Counted from the first letter of the stretch, positions 7,437 to 15,221 are shown. The stretch: 15,625 nt of DNA from Gammaproteobacteria bacterium (GCA_003514305.1 DORE01000245.1:1-15625), one strand, 5' to 3'. Program-made: numbers and translations. Notes: generated from the letters alone by a model not told the origin.

Positions 7437-7730
7437 ATGTCCGACAAGAACGCCCTGGAATACTGGAAGTCAAACATAAGAATCGTTCTATCTCTGCTGT
7501 TCGTTTGGTTCTTTATCTCTTTTGGTTGTGGCATCTTGCTGGTGAACATTCTGGACGAGATTCGAGTGGGCGGCTTCAAGCTTGGGTTTTGGATTGCACA
7601 GCAAGGCGCAATTTTTGTTTTCGTTATTCTTGTCTATGTTTACATATACCTTATGGACAAGCTTGACGACGCATATAACTTGAATCGTGACAAGGCCAAA
7701 TCTGTCGACTCAGTGGAGGAAGCACGATGA
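7437..7730 (+). CDS. DUF4212 small subunit of sodium:solute symporter
   Basis: This 97-residue protein belongs to the small membrane protein family found immediately upstream of VC_2705-type sodium:solute symporters, annotated as a putative symporter small subunit. It begins MSDKNALEYWKSNIRIVLSL and has two hydrophobic segments, at about residues 15-37 and 51-73, joined by a short loop (DEIRVGGFKLG), with a charged C-terminal tail. The ATG at 7437 is chosen over the in-frame GTG at 7428, because the AAGG at 7425-7428 is then about 8 bases upstream and the family N-terminus fits. Its stop overlaps the large-subunit start in an ATGA arrangement, which implies translational coupling and equal production. 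The specific function is unknown; a stability or gating role is an inference from the fixed pairing. Confidence 0.88.
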   Translation: MSDKNALEYWKSNIRIVLSLLFVWFFISFGCGILLVNILDEIRVGGFKLGFWIAQQGAIFVFVILVYVYIYLMDKLDDAYNLNRDKAKSVDSVEEAR

Positions 7731-9415
7731 GCGTACAGATCTGGACGTTTGTTTTCGTCTTTTTGACGTTCGGCCTTTACGTCGGCATCGCTGTCTGGTC
7801 CCGTGCCGGTTCGACCAGTGATTTCTACGTCGCAGGGGGTGGCGTCCCACCACTAGCAAATGGCATGGCAACCGCAGCAGACTGGATGTCTGCTGCCTCC
7901 TTCATTTCTATGGCCGGACTAATATCCTTTCTCGGCAGGGACGGTACTTTTTACCTTATGGGATGGACAGGCGGATATGTCTTGCTCGCACTGTTATTGG
8001 CACCTTACCTCAGGAAGTTTGGCAAATTCACTGTGCCAGACTTCATAGGAGACCGCTACTACTCGAGAATGGCCAGACTTATCGCAGTCTTTTGCGCAAT
8101 TTCCATATCCTTCGTCTATGTGTGTGGCCAGATGCAGGGAGCCGGGATCGTATTCTCGAGGTTCCTCGAGGTCGATATCACTACGGGCGTCGTCATCGGC
8201 ATGGCAATTGTTTTCTTCTACGCTGTTCTCGGGGGAATGAAGGGCATCACTTACACTCAGGTAGCGCAATACTGTGTGCTGATATTCGCTTTCATGGTGC
8301 CAGCAATATTTATTTCAATCTTAATGACGGGTGTCCCTATTCCACAAATAGGGTTCGGCGCCGAATTAACAGATGCTTTTGGTGGTGGTTATTTACTGGA
8401 TAGACTGGACGGCATGAGCGAAGAACTCGGCTTCGCTGTTTACACTGAAGGACAGCGAAGTACGCAGGATGTGTTCTTCATCACTGCCGCTCTAATGTTT
8501 GGTACCGCTGGCTTACCACATGTCATCATCCGATTCTTTACCGTACCTAACGTCAGAGACGCGAGAAGATCAGCCGGTTTCGCCCTCATTTTCATCGCGA
8601 TCCTCTACACTACCGCGCCCGCGGTTGCAGCATTCGCCCGCACTAATCTAATAAACACCGTTAACAATGCAGAATACGCAGCGATGCCGGAATGGTTCAG
8701 CAAATGGGAAACCACCAACCTGATCTCATTTAACGACAAAAATGGTGACGGTCGCATTCAGTATGTCGGTGACCCTGAGGTGAATGAACTCGAAGTGAAC
8801 AGGGACATTATGGTTTTAGCAAACCCCGAAATCGCTAATTTGCCGAATTGGGTCGTAGCGCTGGTAGCGGCCGGCGCCCTGGCCGCTGCACTCTCTACAG
8901 CAGCAGGTTTGCTCTTAGTGATATCGACGTCTGTCGCTCACGATCTTATGAAACGCAGCTTCATGCCGTCTATATCGGAAAAGCAGGAGCTACTCTATGC
9001 CCGTGTGGCAATATTCATCGCGGTGCTCGTTGCAGGTTATGTAGGGCTCAACCCCCCTGCCTATGTTGCTCAGGTTGTCGCCTACGCGTTCGGGCTAGCT
9101 GCTGCTTCGTTTTTTCCAGCTATTGTTCTAGGAATTTTTCAGAAAAGAATGAACAAACACGGAGCCATCGCCGGAATGCTCTCCGGTTTCTTGTTCACGG
9201 CGGGCTACATCGTTTACTTCAAGAGCCTAAACCCTACACTTGATAATGCGCAGGGCTGGCTGCTAGGAATTTCACCCGAGGGTATTGGAACATTCGGGAC
9301 CTTGATCAATCTCGCGGTAGCATGGCTGATTGCCTCTTTCACACCGGAGCCCCCTCAGGATGTGCAGGCCATAGTCGAAGAAATCAGGCTGCCTGGTGAA
9401 GCAATCCAACGCTAG
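7727..9415 (+). CDS. Sodium:solute symporter, VC_2705 type (ActP-like)
   Basis: A sodium:solute symporter (SSS) family integral membrane protein of 562 residues. It resembles the acetate permease ActP and the VC_2705 subfamily, which always travels with a DUF4212 partner. Substrate is likely a small monocarboxylate such as acetate, but sequence alone does not prove it. About 13 membrane segments are visible. Family signatures include ATAADWMSAASFISMAG (about 48-64, first ion-site helix), the GGMKGITYTQVAQY block (169-182) and LSTAAGLLLVISTSVAHDL (389-407), which holds the serines and threonines of the sodium site. Residues about 305-372 form a long soluble loop containing DKNGDGRI (337-344), an EF-hand-like Ca2+ motif. 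The ribosome binding site GGAGGAAG at 7715-7722 is strong. Confidence 0.92.
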   Translation: MSVQIWTFVFVFLTFGLYVGIAVWSRAGSTSDFYVAGGGVPPLANGMATAADWMSAASFISMAGLISFLGRDGTFYLMGWTGGYVLLALLLAPYLRKFGKFTVPDFIGDRYYSRMARLIAVFCAISISFVYVCGQMQGAGIVFSRFLEVDITTGVVIGMAIVFFYAVLGGMKGITYTQVAQYCVLIFAFMVPAIFISILMTGVPIPQIGFGAELTDAFGGGYLLDRLDGMSEELGFAVYTEGQRSTQDVFFITAALMFGTAGLPHVIIRFFTVPNVRDARRSAGFALIFIAILYTTAPAVAAFARTNLINTVNNAEYAAMPEWFSKWETTNLISFNDKNGDGRIQYVGDPEVNELEVNRDIMVLANPEIANLPNWVVALVAAGALAAALSTAAGLLLVISTSVAHDLMKRSFMPSISEKQELLYARVAIFIAVLVAGYVGLNPPAYVAQVVAYAFGLAAASFFPAIVLGIFQKRMNKHGAIAGMLSGFLFTAGYIVYFKSLNPTLDNAQGWLLGISPEGIGTFGTLINLAVAWLIASFTPEPPQDVQAIVEEIRLPGEAIQR

Positions 9416-9433
9416 CAGCTCAAACCCGCGGCA

Positions 9434-11092
9434 TCAGCTTCTGTTCGTTCTTTCCCAGTAATCTGCGACCGTAGCTTTCATTTCTTTATGCATGAACAGA
9501 ATGCCGACCAAATTCGGCACCGTCATCAATACTATAGTGATGAGGGAAATGTTCCAAACAACCGTTGTGTCCGCAAGCGCGGCCGTGAAGAATCCAAGCA
9601 CATAGACAATTCGGTACGGTAGAATCGATCTAGTTCCAAACAGATACGTCATGGCGCGGTCCCCATAGTAGGACCACGCAATCGCAGTAGAAAATGCAAA
9701 CAACATTAACCCGATGGATACGATATATTGGCCGTACTGGCCGAACAATCCTCTGGTGAATGCCTGCGTGGTGAGCGGTACCGAGTGTAAAAGGGAATCA
9801 CCGGTTACAACGACAGTTGAATCCTCCAGCTGACCATCAACCACCCTTAACGGACCGTTAATAAGCACACCATCTCTGGAGTAGACCGTATTTTCTGCCA
9901 GTGAGCGGGCCGCAATCAGCGTGAATGCCTCGGTATTCTGAGGCACGCCATCGCTCAGCTCGATCTGCCCGCTGTAGCTCCGAGTATCGGATTCCTCGCC
10001 GCTCAGATAGGAGAACAAGCTAGCAACATGATCGGCGTCAGCCTCTGTGTAGGTTCCAGTCACAAAGCTCATGTCTGCACGTTGAAATTCGTTTTCGAAT
10101 TTATCCATCCAAACTCCAGAGGAAAGAATCACGAGCCCAGTAATTGTGCAGATTACAATCGTATCGATAAAAGGTTCAAGAATGGATACCATACCCTCAC
10201 CAGCAGGCTCATCGGTTCGCGCTGACGCATGCGCAATAGGTGCCGACCCTTGCCCGGCTTCATTGGAATACAGACCGCGATTCACGCCTCGATCGAATGC
10301 ATACGCGAAAGATGCACCAAGGAACCCACCTGCGGCAGCTGATCCAGAAAACGCATTGCTAAAAATTGATAAGAACGATGGGATGATATTGCCAATATTC
10401 GGGATGATCACTGCGAAAGCCCCGATCAGGTAAATCATCGCCATTGTAGGGACAATCGCTGCGGCAACCCTGGCGATACGAGTGATTCCGCCAATGATTA
10501 CCAGTCCGAGAAGTAAAGAAAGCACGCTGGCTGTAATTAGGGGGTCCAGATCGAACGTGCTTTCTAGACCGGAAGCGATGCTATTTATCTGAGGAAGATT
10601 GCCTGTGCCGAATGAACTCAGCACGGTAGCAACCGCAAAGACAATCGCCAGCCATTTTGCATTGAGCCCCTTCTCCATATAATACATAGGGCCGCCAGCC
10701 ATCGTGCCGTCTTCGGTTTCGTTTCTGTACTTGTGCGAGAGCGTCACTTCGACAAACTTGCTAGTCATTCCAAAAAAAGCTGTCATCCACATCCAAAACA
10801 AGGCAGCAGGGCCTCCGAGATGCAGGGCAAGAGCTACCCCGCCAATATTGCCGGTTCCTACCGTGCCCGAAAGCGCGGTCGCGAGAGCTTGAAAGTGTGA
10901 GGTATCGCCCTTGGCTTCTTCCTTGTCAAATTTTCCTGTGGTCACTCCGATTGCATGCCTGAAGTAACGAATCTGTGGGAATCCTAAATAGACTGTAAAG
11001 AAAATACCCGTCGCCAGCAAAAACGTTGGAAACCAGATCGCGCTGCCCAAGAAGCCGTCGATATAGATTAAGAAGTTATTCACTGCATCCAC
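9434..11092 (-). CDS. AGCS family alanine/glycine:cation symporter with extra loop
   Basis: An alanine/glycine:cation symporter (AGCS, AlsT/DagA type) that imports small amino acids with Na+ or H+. Key blocks are GTVGTGNIGGVALALHLGGP (76-95), FFGMTSKFVEVTLSHKYR (106-123), GGPMYYMEKGL (133-143), the FDRGVNRGLYSNEAGQGSAP stretch (266-285) and FSTAIAWSYYGDRA (467-480). At 552 residues it is longer than typical members (about 450-490). The surplus is a hydrophilic stretch at about 329-440, between the segment ending SSGVWMD and the one beginning LFGQYGQYIVSIG. Translation starts at a GTG, supported by AGGGGA five bases upstream. mrp lies 91 bases upstream in the same direction. The gene is convergent with the SSS symporter, only 18 bases away. 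Confidence 0.93.
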   Translation of the reverse strand: MDAVNNFLIYIDGFLGSAIWFPTFLLATGIFFTVYLGFPQIRYFRHAIGVTTGKFDKEEAKGDTSHFQALATALSGTVGTGNIGGVALALHLGGPAALFWMWMTAFFGMTSKFVEVTLSHKYRNETEDGTMAGGPMYYMEKGLNAKWLAIVFAVATVLSSFGTGNLPQINSIASGLESTFDLDPLITASVLSLLLGLVIIGGITRIARVAAAIVPTMAMIYLIGAFAVIIPNIGNIIPSFLSIFSNAFSGSAAAGGFLGASFAYAFDRGVNRGLYSNEAGQGSAPIAHASARTDEPAGEGMVSILEPFIDTIVICTITGLVILSSGVWMDKFENEFQRADMSFVTGTYTEADADHVASLFSYLSGEESDTRSYSGQIELSDGVPQNTEAFTLIAARSLAENTVYSRDGVLINGPLRVVDGQLEDSTVVVTGDSLLHSVPLTTQAFTRGLFGQYGQYIVSIGLMLFAFSTAIAWSYYGDRAMTYLFGTRSILPYRIVYVLGFFTAALADTTVVWNISLITIVLMTVPNLVGILFMHKEMKATVADYWERTNRS

Positions 11093-11097
11093 GAGAA

Positions 11098-11103
11098 TCC
11101 CCT
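11098..11103 (-). promoter_or_regulatory. Ribosome binding site supporting a GTG start
   Basis: Read on the minus strand this is AGGGGA, five bases before the GTG at 11092-11090. It decides the start of the AGCS symporter, because the next in-frame ATG lies much deeper in the protein, past the first membrane segment. Confidence 0.6.
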
Positions 11104-11183
11104 GTCATTTTTGTAAGTGCGCTCAAAGAAGCCGATCATATGCTTCGTCAAAGCTGGCGTTCTGATCAGCCTTGCGAGCAACA

Positions 11184-12005
11184 TCAGTCGTCACTGATCG
11201 AAATTTTCGGCGCTTCCAAACGAATTTTAATGGCATGCGCTGCGGCAGAGCCGACATTTTCTGCGAGTTCGGCGTAGGCACGAGCGACCGCCGAGCTCGG
11301 TAGTGATGCTACCACAGGATCGCCGCTATCGGTTTTTTCTCTGATCTGTATGTTTAGTGGGAGCCTCCCAATGACCTCGCCTCCGTACTCTGATGCCAGC
11401 CGACTACCACCTTCAGAACCGAAGATTGCCTCGCTATGACCGCACTGCGAACAGACATGCATTGCCATATTCTCAACAATTCCCAGAATGGGAACGCCGA
11501 CCTTCCGGAACATTTCAATGCCTTTTCGGGCGTCTGCCAAGGCTACATCCTGAGGTGTAGTGACAATGACCGCACCAGTCACCTTCACAGACTGGGCCAA
11601 GCTCAGTTGAATATCCCCCGTCCCGGGAGGCATATCAACAATCAAAAAATCGAGCTCTGACCAGGCTGTATCAGTGAGGATCTGATTGAATGCAGAAATC
11701 ACCATAGGTGCGCGCCAGACCACAGCTGCCTTGGCTTCTACCAGAACGCCCATAGAGATGCATTCAACTCCATGCGCTTCAATGGGAACCATTAAACGTT
11801 GCTCGCGGACTTCCGGACGAGTGCCCGGTGCGATTCCCATCATCAGTGGGACGCTAGGACCATAAATATCAGCGTCAAGCAGCCCCACGGAACACCCTCG
11901 TTGCCGAAGTGCAATCGCGAGATTGACTGCTGTAGTGGATTTTCCAACACCGCCCTTTCCTGATGCAACGCAGATAATGTGCTTGATTTGGGGAAGCTTT
12001 TTCAC
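11184..12005 (-). CDS. Mrp/ApbC family iron-sulfur cluster carrier ATPase, short form
   Basis: Mrp/ApbC proteins are dimeric deviant Walker ATPases of the MinD/Nbp35 group that carry and deliver [4Fe-4S] clusters. The 273-residue product has the deviant Walker A GKGGVGKST at 16-24 (signature lysine K17, catalytic K22), the LLDADIYGPS block (42-51), LIVDMPPGTGD (121-131) and VENMAMHVCSQCGH (177-190). The paired cysteines C185 and C188 bridge the shared cluster. The usual N-terminal MIP18/DUF59 domain of about 90 residues is missing: the protein begins six residues before the ATPase core, and no coding sequence precedes it. GTG at 12005 is preferred over TTG at 12008 because AAGGA (12012-12016) is then 6 bases upstream. 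It is divergent from a small secreted protein gene. Confidence 0.93.
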   Translation of the reverse strand: MKKLPQIKHIICVASGKGGVGKSTTAVNLAIALRQRGCSVGLLDADIYGPSVPLMMGIAPGTRPEVREQRLMVPIEAHGVECISMGVLVEAKAAVVWRAPMVISAFNQILTDTAWSELDFLIVDMPPGTGDIQLSLAQSVKVTGAVIVTTPQDVALADARKGIEMFRKVGVPILGIVENMAMHVCSQCGHSEAIFGSEGGSRLASEYGGEVIGRLPLNIQIREKTDSGDPVVASLPSSAVARAYAELAENVGSAAAHAIKIRLEAPKISISDD

Positions 12006-12090
12006 CAAAGATCCTTTTAACTCCGAACCGAGAATTATTGTCCTTTTTAAGAGGAATTATCAGTGATTAGCCACGAAAAATAAAATAGTC

Positions 12091-12120
12091 ATGACACGGA
12101 CTAATATGGCTCGCTAAAAT
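12091..12120 (+). promoter_or_regulatory. Candidate promoter very close to the secreted-protein start
   Basis: ATGACA (12091-12096, five of six matches to TTGACA) and TAAAAT (12115-12120, five of six matches to TATAAT) are 18 bases apart. The -10 box ends only seven bases before the ATG at 12128, so the transcript would begin at or next to the start codon. This could be a leaderless message or a chance match. Confidence 0.35.
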
Positions 12121-12127
12121 CAGGGAC

Positions 12128-12658
12128 ATGAAACCGATTGCAATCCTACTGATTCTCGTCGCCACCTCCGCGTTTGCGGCAGAGCTTGGGGACGAGAGCA
12201 ACTTGAAATTTGCTTTCTATTCATCTGCCTGGGGAGAAAACACGGATGACGGCTTGCGTCTGGTCGTAAAAAATCAGAGCAACTTAGACGTGGTACTTGA
12301 GGAAGTCAGATTCATCAAATCACCTGAAGACGCTGATGACGATATCATTATCAGTGTCGAGCTAAGTGTTCCCGCTGGGCGTTACGCTGACGCTGAGTTT
12401 AGCTACACGGAACTTCTTTCGGACAATGAGTGCATTCGGCGCACGATGGAAAACAACTGGAGACTGGCTGAAATCTCAACCTACACCCTGAACCCTTCAG
12501 TCCGAAACCTTATTATTGAGAATACAGATTCCTTCAGAATCTATCAGTGCGTTGAAACCATCAGCACGCGGTGGCGAGAGACGACGGCAAAGTCGCGTGA
12601 AGTTGTGAAAACCGAAGAGGGTTGGATTCTGTACCACTTCGAGACTCGGCAAGACTGA
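12128..12658 (+). CDS. Small secreted protein of unknown function
   Basis: I do not recognise this 176-residue protein. It has a clear Sec signal peptide (MKPIAILLILVATSAFA, cleavage probably after residue 17 or 18). The mature domain of about 158 residues has a strand-like pattern such as LRLVVKNQSNLDVVLEEVRF (43-62), typical of a beta-sandwich. The segment GLRLVVKNQSNLDV resembles the opening strands of immunoglobulin-like periplasmic domains, but I cannot name a family. Two cysteines (C102 and C141) could form a disulfide. No lipobox, membrane anchor or catalytic motif is seen. The only possible start is ATG 12128: an in-frame stop lies at 12092 and no other start codon intervenes. The AGGGA at 12122-12126 is too close for a normal ribosome binding site. 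It is divergent from mrp and convergent with hppA. Confidence 0.8.
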   Translation: MKPIAILLILVATSAFAAELGDESNLKFAFYSSAWGENTDDGLRLVVKNQSNLDVVLEEVRFIKSPEDADDDIIISVELSVPAGRYADAEFSYTELLSDNECIRRTMENNWRLAEISTYTLNPSVRNLIIENTDSFRIYQCVETISTRWRETTAKSREVVKTEEGWILYHFETRQD

Positions 12659-12668
12659 ATGTTCAGTC
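12653..12668. repeat. Perfect inverted repeat over a stop codon
   Basis: GACTGAA-TG-TTCAGTC is a perfect 7-base inverted repeat with a 2-base centre. It includes the TGA stop (12656-12658) of the secreted-protein gene. It has no T-tract and lies 10 bases before the terminator-like hairpin. Confidence 0.4.
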
Positions 12669-12677
12669 GGGGAAAAC

Positions 12678-12706
12678 AATGGGCTGCCTGCCGCCCCATT
12701 ATTTTC
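12678..12706. terminator. Terminator-like hairpin between convergent genes
   Basis: AATGGG (12678-12683) pairs with CCCATT (12695-12700), with an inner G-C pair possible across a bulge. It is followed by ATTTTCC on the + strand and by GTTTTCCCC when read on the - strand. Its place between the converging secreted-protein gene and hppA fits a bidirectional Rho-independent terminator of modest strength. Confidence 0.55.
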
Positions 12707-12753
12707 CTAAGACTTTTCACCGAGAATCTAAGCACTCGAGCTCTTGCCTGCGA

Positions 12754-14883
12754 CTAGCCCAGCAGAATACCTCCGTATTGCACGAAGAAAGGGGCGAAAA
12801 CCAAGCTCAGAATCGCAGACAGTTTTATTAAGATGTTTAGCGATGGTCCCGAAGTGTCTTTGAGAGGATCACCGACAGTGTCACCAACCACAGCGGCTTT
12901 GTGCTCTTCCGAACCTTTGCCACCATGATTACCTGCTTCGATATACTTTTTAGCATTATCCCATGCCCCGCCACTGTTAGAAGCAGAGATCGCTAGAACA
13001 CCGCCAACAATCAGCGAGCCCGCCAAGACCCCCGCCACCGCCTCAACGCCAAACAAAAAGCCAGCAACGAGGGGCGAGCCCATGATCAGCACTCCGGGCG
13101 CTATCATCTCTTTCAGGGCGGCGTCAGTGGATATCGCGACACACTGCGCGTAATCGGGTGTACCTGTGCCTTCCATAATGCCAGGGATTTCCCGAAACTG
13201 ACGGCGCACTTCTTCAATCATCTCAAAAGCCGCGTCACCCACCGAGCGCATAGTCATCGCCATGAATAGAAACGGCAGAACCGCGCCCACAAACACGCTT
13301 GTATAAACCAGTGGATCAAGAAGACTCATGGTAATTGGCTCGCCCAAAAGGTTGGATGACGCCGTAATAAAAGCCGCGAACAAAGCTAGTGATGTTAGAA
13401 TGGCCGCTCCGATAGCGAACCCCTTACCTATAGCTGCAGTAGTGTTGCCGGCTGAATCAAGTATATCGGTGCGCGCTCGGACGGCACTTTCAAGCCCGAC
13501 CATCTCTGCAATCCCGCCTGCGTTGTCAGCAACCGGACCATACGCATCGATCATCAAGGCAATCACAAGAGTGCCGAGCATCCCCAAAGAAGCGATCGCC
13601 ACACCGTACATACCCGCAAGCCCCCAGGAAATAAAAATACTGGCCGCGATACATAGGTATGGATAGACCGTGCTCTTGTAACCGAGAGATAGTCCAAAAA
13701 TGATGTTTGTGGCAACCCCTGTCTCGCAAGACCCGGCTAGTTCCTGAACTGGCTTGTAGTTGTCCGAAGTGTAATAGTCGGTTAGGAGACCAACCGCTAA
13801 ACCTGAAATCAGGCCAGACAGGAAGCATCCGTAAACCCCCATGTTGGTATATTGTTCGCCATTGAGCTCAAAAAACTCCGGCACCAAAGCCATGGTGAAG
13901 AAAAACATAACTATTGCCATCAAGACACTAGAAATAATCAACAGTTTACGCAATGCGGGCGCGACATCATCCTCAGTTTTGACGCCAATGAGCAGTTTTG
14001 TCACTAAACTCACGGGAATACCGACAGCGGTGATCAGGATCGGGTAAAGCAATGCATTCGGATCAGCAGCGAAGACTACAGCGCTGATTACCATCGCTGC
14101 GCATGTAGACTCGGCGCATGAACCAAAAAGATCCGCACCCATGCCGGCAACGTCTCCCACGTTGTCACCAACATTATCGGCAATAACGGCAGGATTTCGG
14201 GGATCATCTTCAGGGATACCTTTTTCAACTTTACCCACCAAATCCGCACCGACGTCGGCGGCCTTGGTAAAGATGCCTCCGCCGACCCGAGCGAACAGAG
14301 CGATGGTAGAGCCCCCGAGGCCAAATCCGGCAATGACTTCCATCAGAATGTGATTGTTTTCAGGGCCCAGTCCCGAAAGCAATGAATTCATAACCACGTA
14401 AATGATCACCAGCCCAAGAGCAGCGAGACCAACCAGCGCGAAACCCATGACAGCGCCCGCGTTGATCGCCATATCGAAGGCTTCAGATATGTTCTTCTTC
14501 GCCGCAACGGTCGTTCTTGCATTACCCTGGGTGGCCACCATCATGCCAATGTAGCCGGACGCAATCGAGATCGCCGCCCCGAAGAGAAACGCAATCGCGG
14601 TGTAAATCCCCTCGCGATAGTCAGGTGTGTGAGAGTCGTCGATCAAGACAGCGATAATCGCGGCGAAAACCACCATAAAGATCGCAAGAAATTTGTATTC
14701 CTGCTTAAGAAAAGCCATCGCACCATCAGCAATCGCTCCGTGGATGAATCTTAGCCGCTCGCTATCCTTCGCATCCAAGCCACTGTCCACAGGCACAGAG
14801 GTAACCTTTCGCATGTAATAAAATGCGATTCCCAAGCCCAATAGCGACAGCACTGTGGTGACTGTTATTGTGATCCCCGACAT
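12754..14883 (-). CDS. hppA: Membrane-bound pyrophosphatase, K+-dependent H+-pumping type
   Basis: HppA couples hydrolysis of pyrophosphate to ion pumping across the inner membrane. The 709-residue product has about 16 membrane segments and the PPi-binding motifs EDDPRNPAVIADNVGDNVGD (225-244) and VGDTVGDPLKDTSGP (666-680). GNTTAAIGKG (479-488) has A483 and G486 where K+-independent enzymes carry K and T, so it should require K+. In GADLFGSCAEST the key glutamate is E258, four residues later than in Na+ pumps such as Thermotoga, where it follows GADLL directly. It sits instead as in plant vacuolar H+ pumps. This predicts a K+-dependent proton pump. The ATG at 14883 has GAGG seven bases upstream. 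Transcription probably stands alone. Confidence 0.95.
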   Translation of the reverse strand: MSGITITVTTVLSLLGLGIAFYYMRKVTSVPVDSGLDAKDSERLRFIHGAIADGAMAFLKQEYKFLAIFMVVFAAIIAVLIDDSHTPDYREGIYTAIAFLFGAAISIASGYIGMMVATQGNARTTVAAKKNISEAFDMAINAGAVMGFALVGLAALGLVIIYVVMNSLLSGLGPENNHILMEVIAGFGLGGSTIALFARVGGGIFTKAADVGADLVGKVEKGIPEDDPRNPAVIADNVGDNVGDVAGMGADLFGSCAESTCAAMVISAVVFAADPNALLYPILITAVGIPVSLVTKLLIGVKTEDDVAPALRKLLIISSVLMAIVMFFFTMALVPEFFELNGEQYTNMGVYGCFLSGLISGLAVGLLTDYYTSDNYKPVQELAGSCETGVATNIIFGLSLGYKSTVYPYLCIAASIFISWGLAGMYGVAIASLGMLGTLVIALMIDAYGPVADNAGGIAEMVGLESAVRARTDILDSAGNTTAAIGKGFAIGAAILTSLALFAAFITASSNLLGEPITMSLLDPLVYTSVFVGAVLPFLFMAMTMRSVGDAAFEMIEEVRRQFREIPGIMEGTGTPDYAQCVAISTDAALKEMIAPGVLIMGSPLVAGFLFGVEAVAGVLAGSLIVGGVLAISASNSGGAWDNAKKYIEAGNHGGKGSEEHKAAVVGDTVGDPLKDTSGPSLNILIKLSAILSLVFAPFFVQYGGILLG

Positions 14884-14927
14884 CTACGTGCCTCTCCCTG
14901 TTTTTAGTAGCAAAATTAACGGCGCGA

Positions 14928-14955
14928 ACTTTAACACAACGTCGATAACAAACAA
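14928..14955 (-). promoter_or_regulatory. Candidate promoter for hppA
   Basis: Read on the minus strand, TTGTTT (14955-14950) is 16 bases from TAAAGT (14933-14928), which is preceded by TGT as in an extended -10. A transcript start near 14921 would give a leader of about 40 bases. Matches are only moderate. Confidence 0.33.
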
Positions 14956-14986
14956 AGGCTGCAAGTCGCGGGATAACTAGTGATCC

Positions 14987-15014
14987 AAAGAAACGAGTTG
15001 GGTCGCCAGCCAAC
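14987..15014 (-). terminator. Possible terminator after the small basic ORF
   Basis: On the minus strand GTTGG (15014-15010) and CCAAC (15001-14997) form a 5-base stem with an 8-base loop, followed by TCGTTTCTTT. The stem is short, so strength is doubtful, but the place is right: between the small ORF's stop and the hppA promoter region. Confidence 0.3.
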
Positions 15015-15041
15015 TGATCAGAAATATCTCTGGCACAGGAT

Positions 15042-15209
15042 CTACCTGTTTTTCTTACGGCTTCGCTTGCACTTTTTACTGGACGCTTGGGATGCGGATT
15101 CGCCTCTGGCCTCTCTGAAGGCTTGCCTTAAAGCATCGACACGAGCTTCCTTCCGCCTTTCGACGATAGACGGCTTACGGGCATTTAAATCGAGTATGTT
15201 GTCACTCAT
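15042..15209 (-). CDS. Small basic protein of unknown function, 55 residues
   Basis: A short open frame on the minus strand begins with ATG at 15209, 12 bases after the stop of the coiled-coil gene, and ends with TAG at 15042. The predicted protein is 55 residues. It starts MSDNILDLNARKPSIVERRK, continues as a charged helix (about residues 15-36) and ends in a very basic tail (KKCKRSRKKNR, 45-55). A GAGG lies about 10 bases before the ATG, overlapping the end of the upstream gene, so translational coupling is plausible. It has no membrane segment or recognisable domain; the tail suggests nucleic-acid or ribosome binding, which is only inference. A plus-strand frame over the same DNA (14980-15216) looks less protein-like. 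Confidence 0.6.
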   Translation of the reverse strand: MSDNILDLNARKPSIVERRKEARVDALRQAFREARGESASQASSKKCKRSRKKNR

Positions 15210-15221
15210 GGTCTAGAAACC

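Noticed and set aside
7963..8403. Long plus-strand frame inside the symporter large subunit
   Set aside because: It is an overlapping frame rich in Arg and Cys with no family features; the SSS symporter fully explains this DNA.
14980..15216. Plus-strand frame of 78 codons
   Set aside because: It lies opposite the small basic ORF and the terminator-like hairpin, has unusual composition and no ribosome binding site. The minus-strand frame fits its neighbours better.
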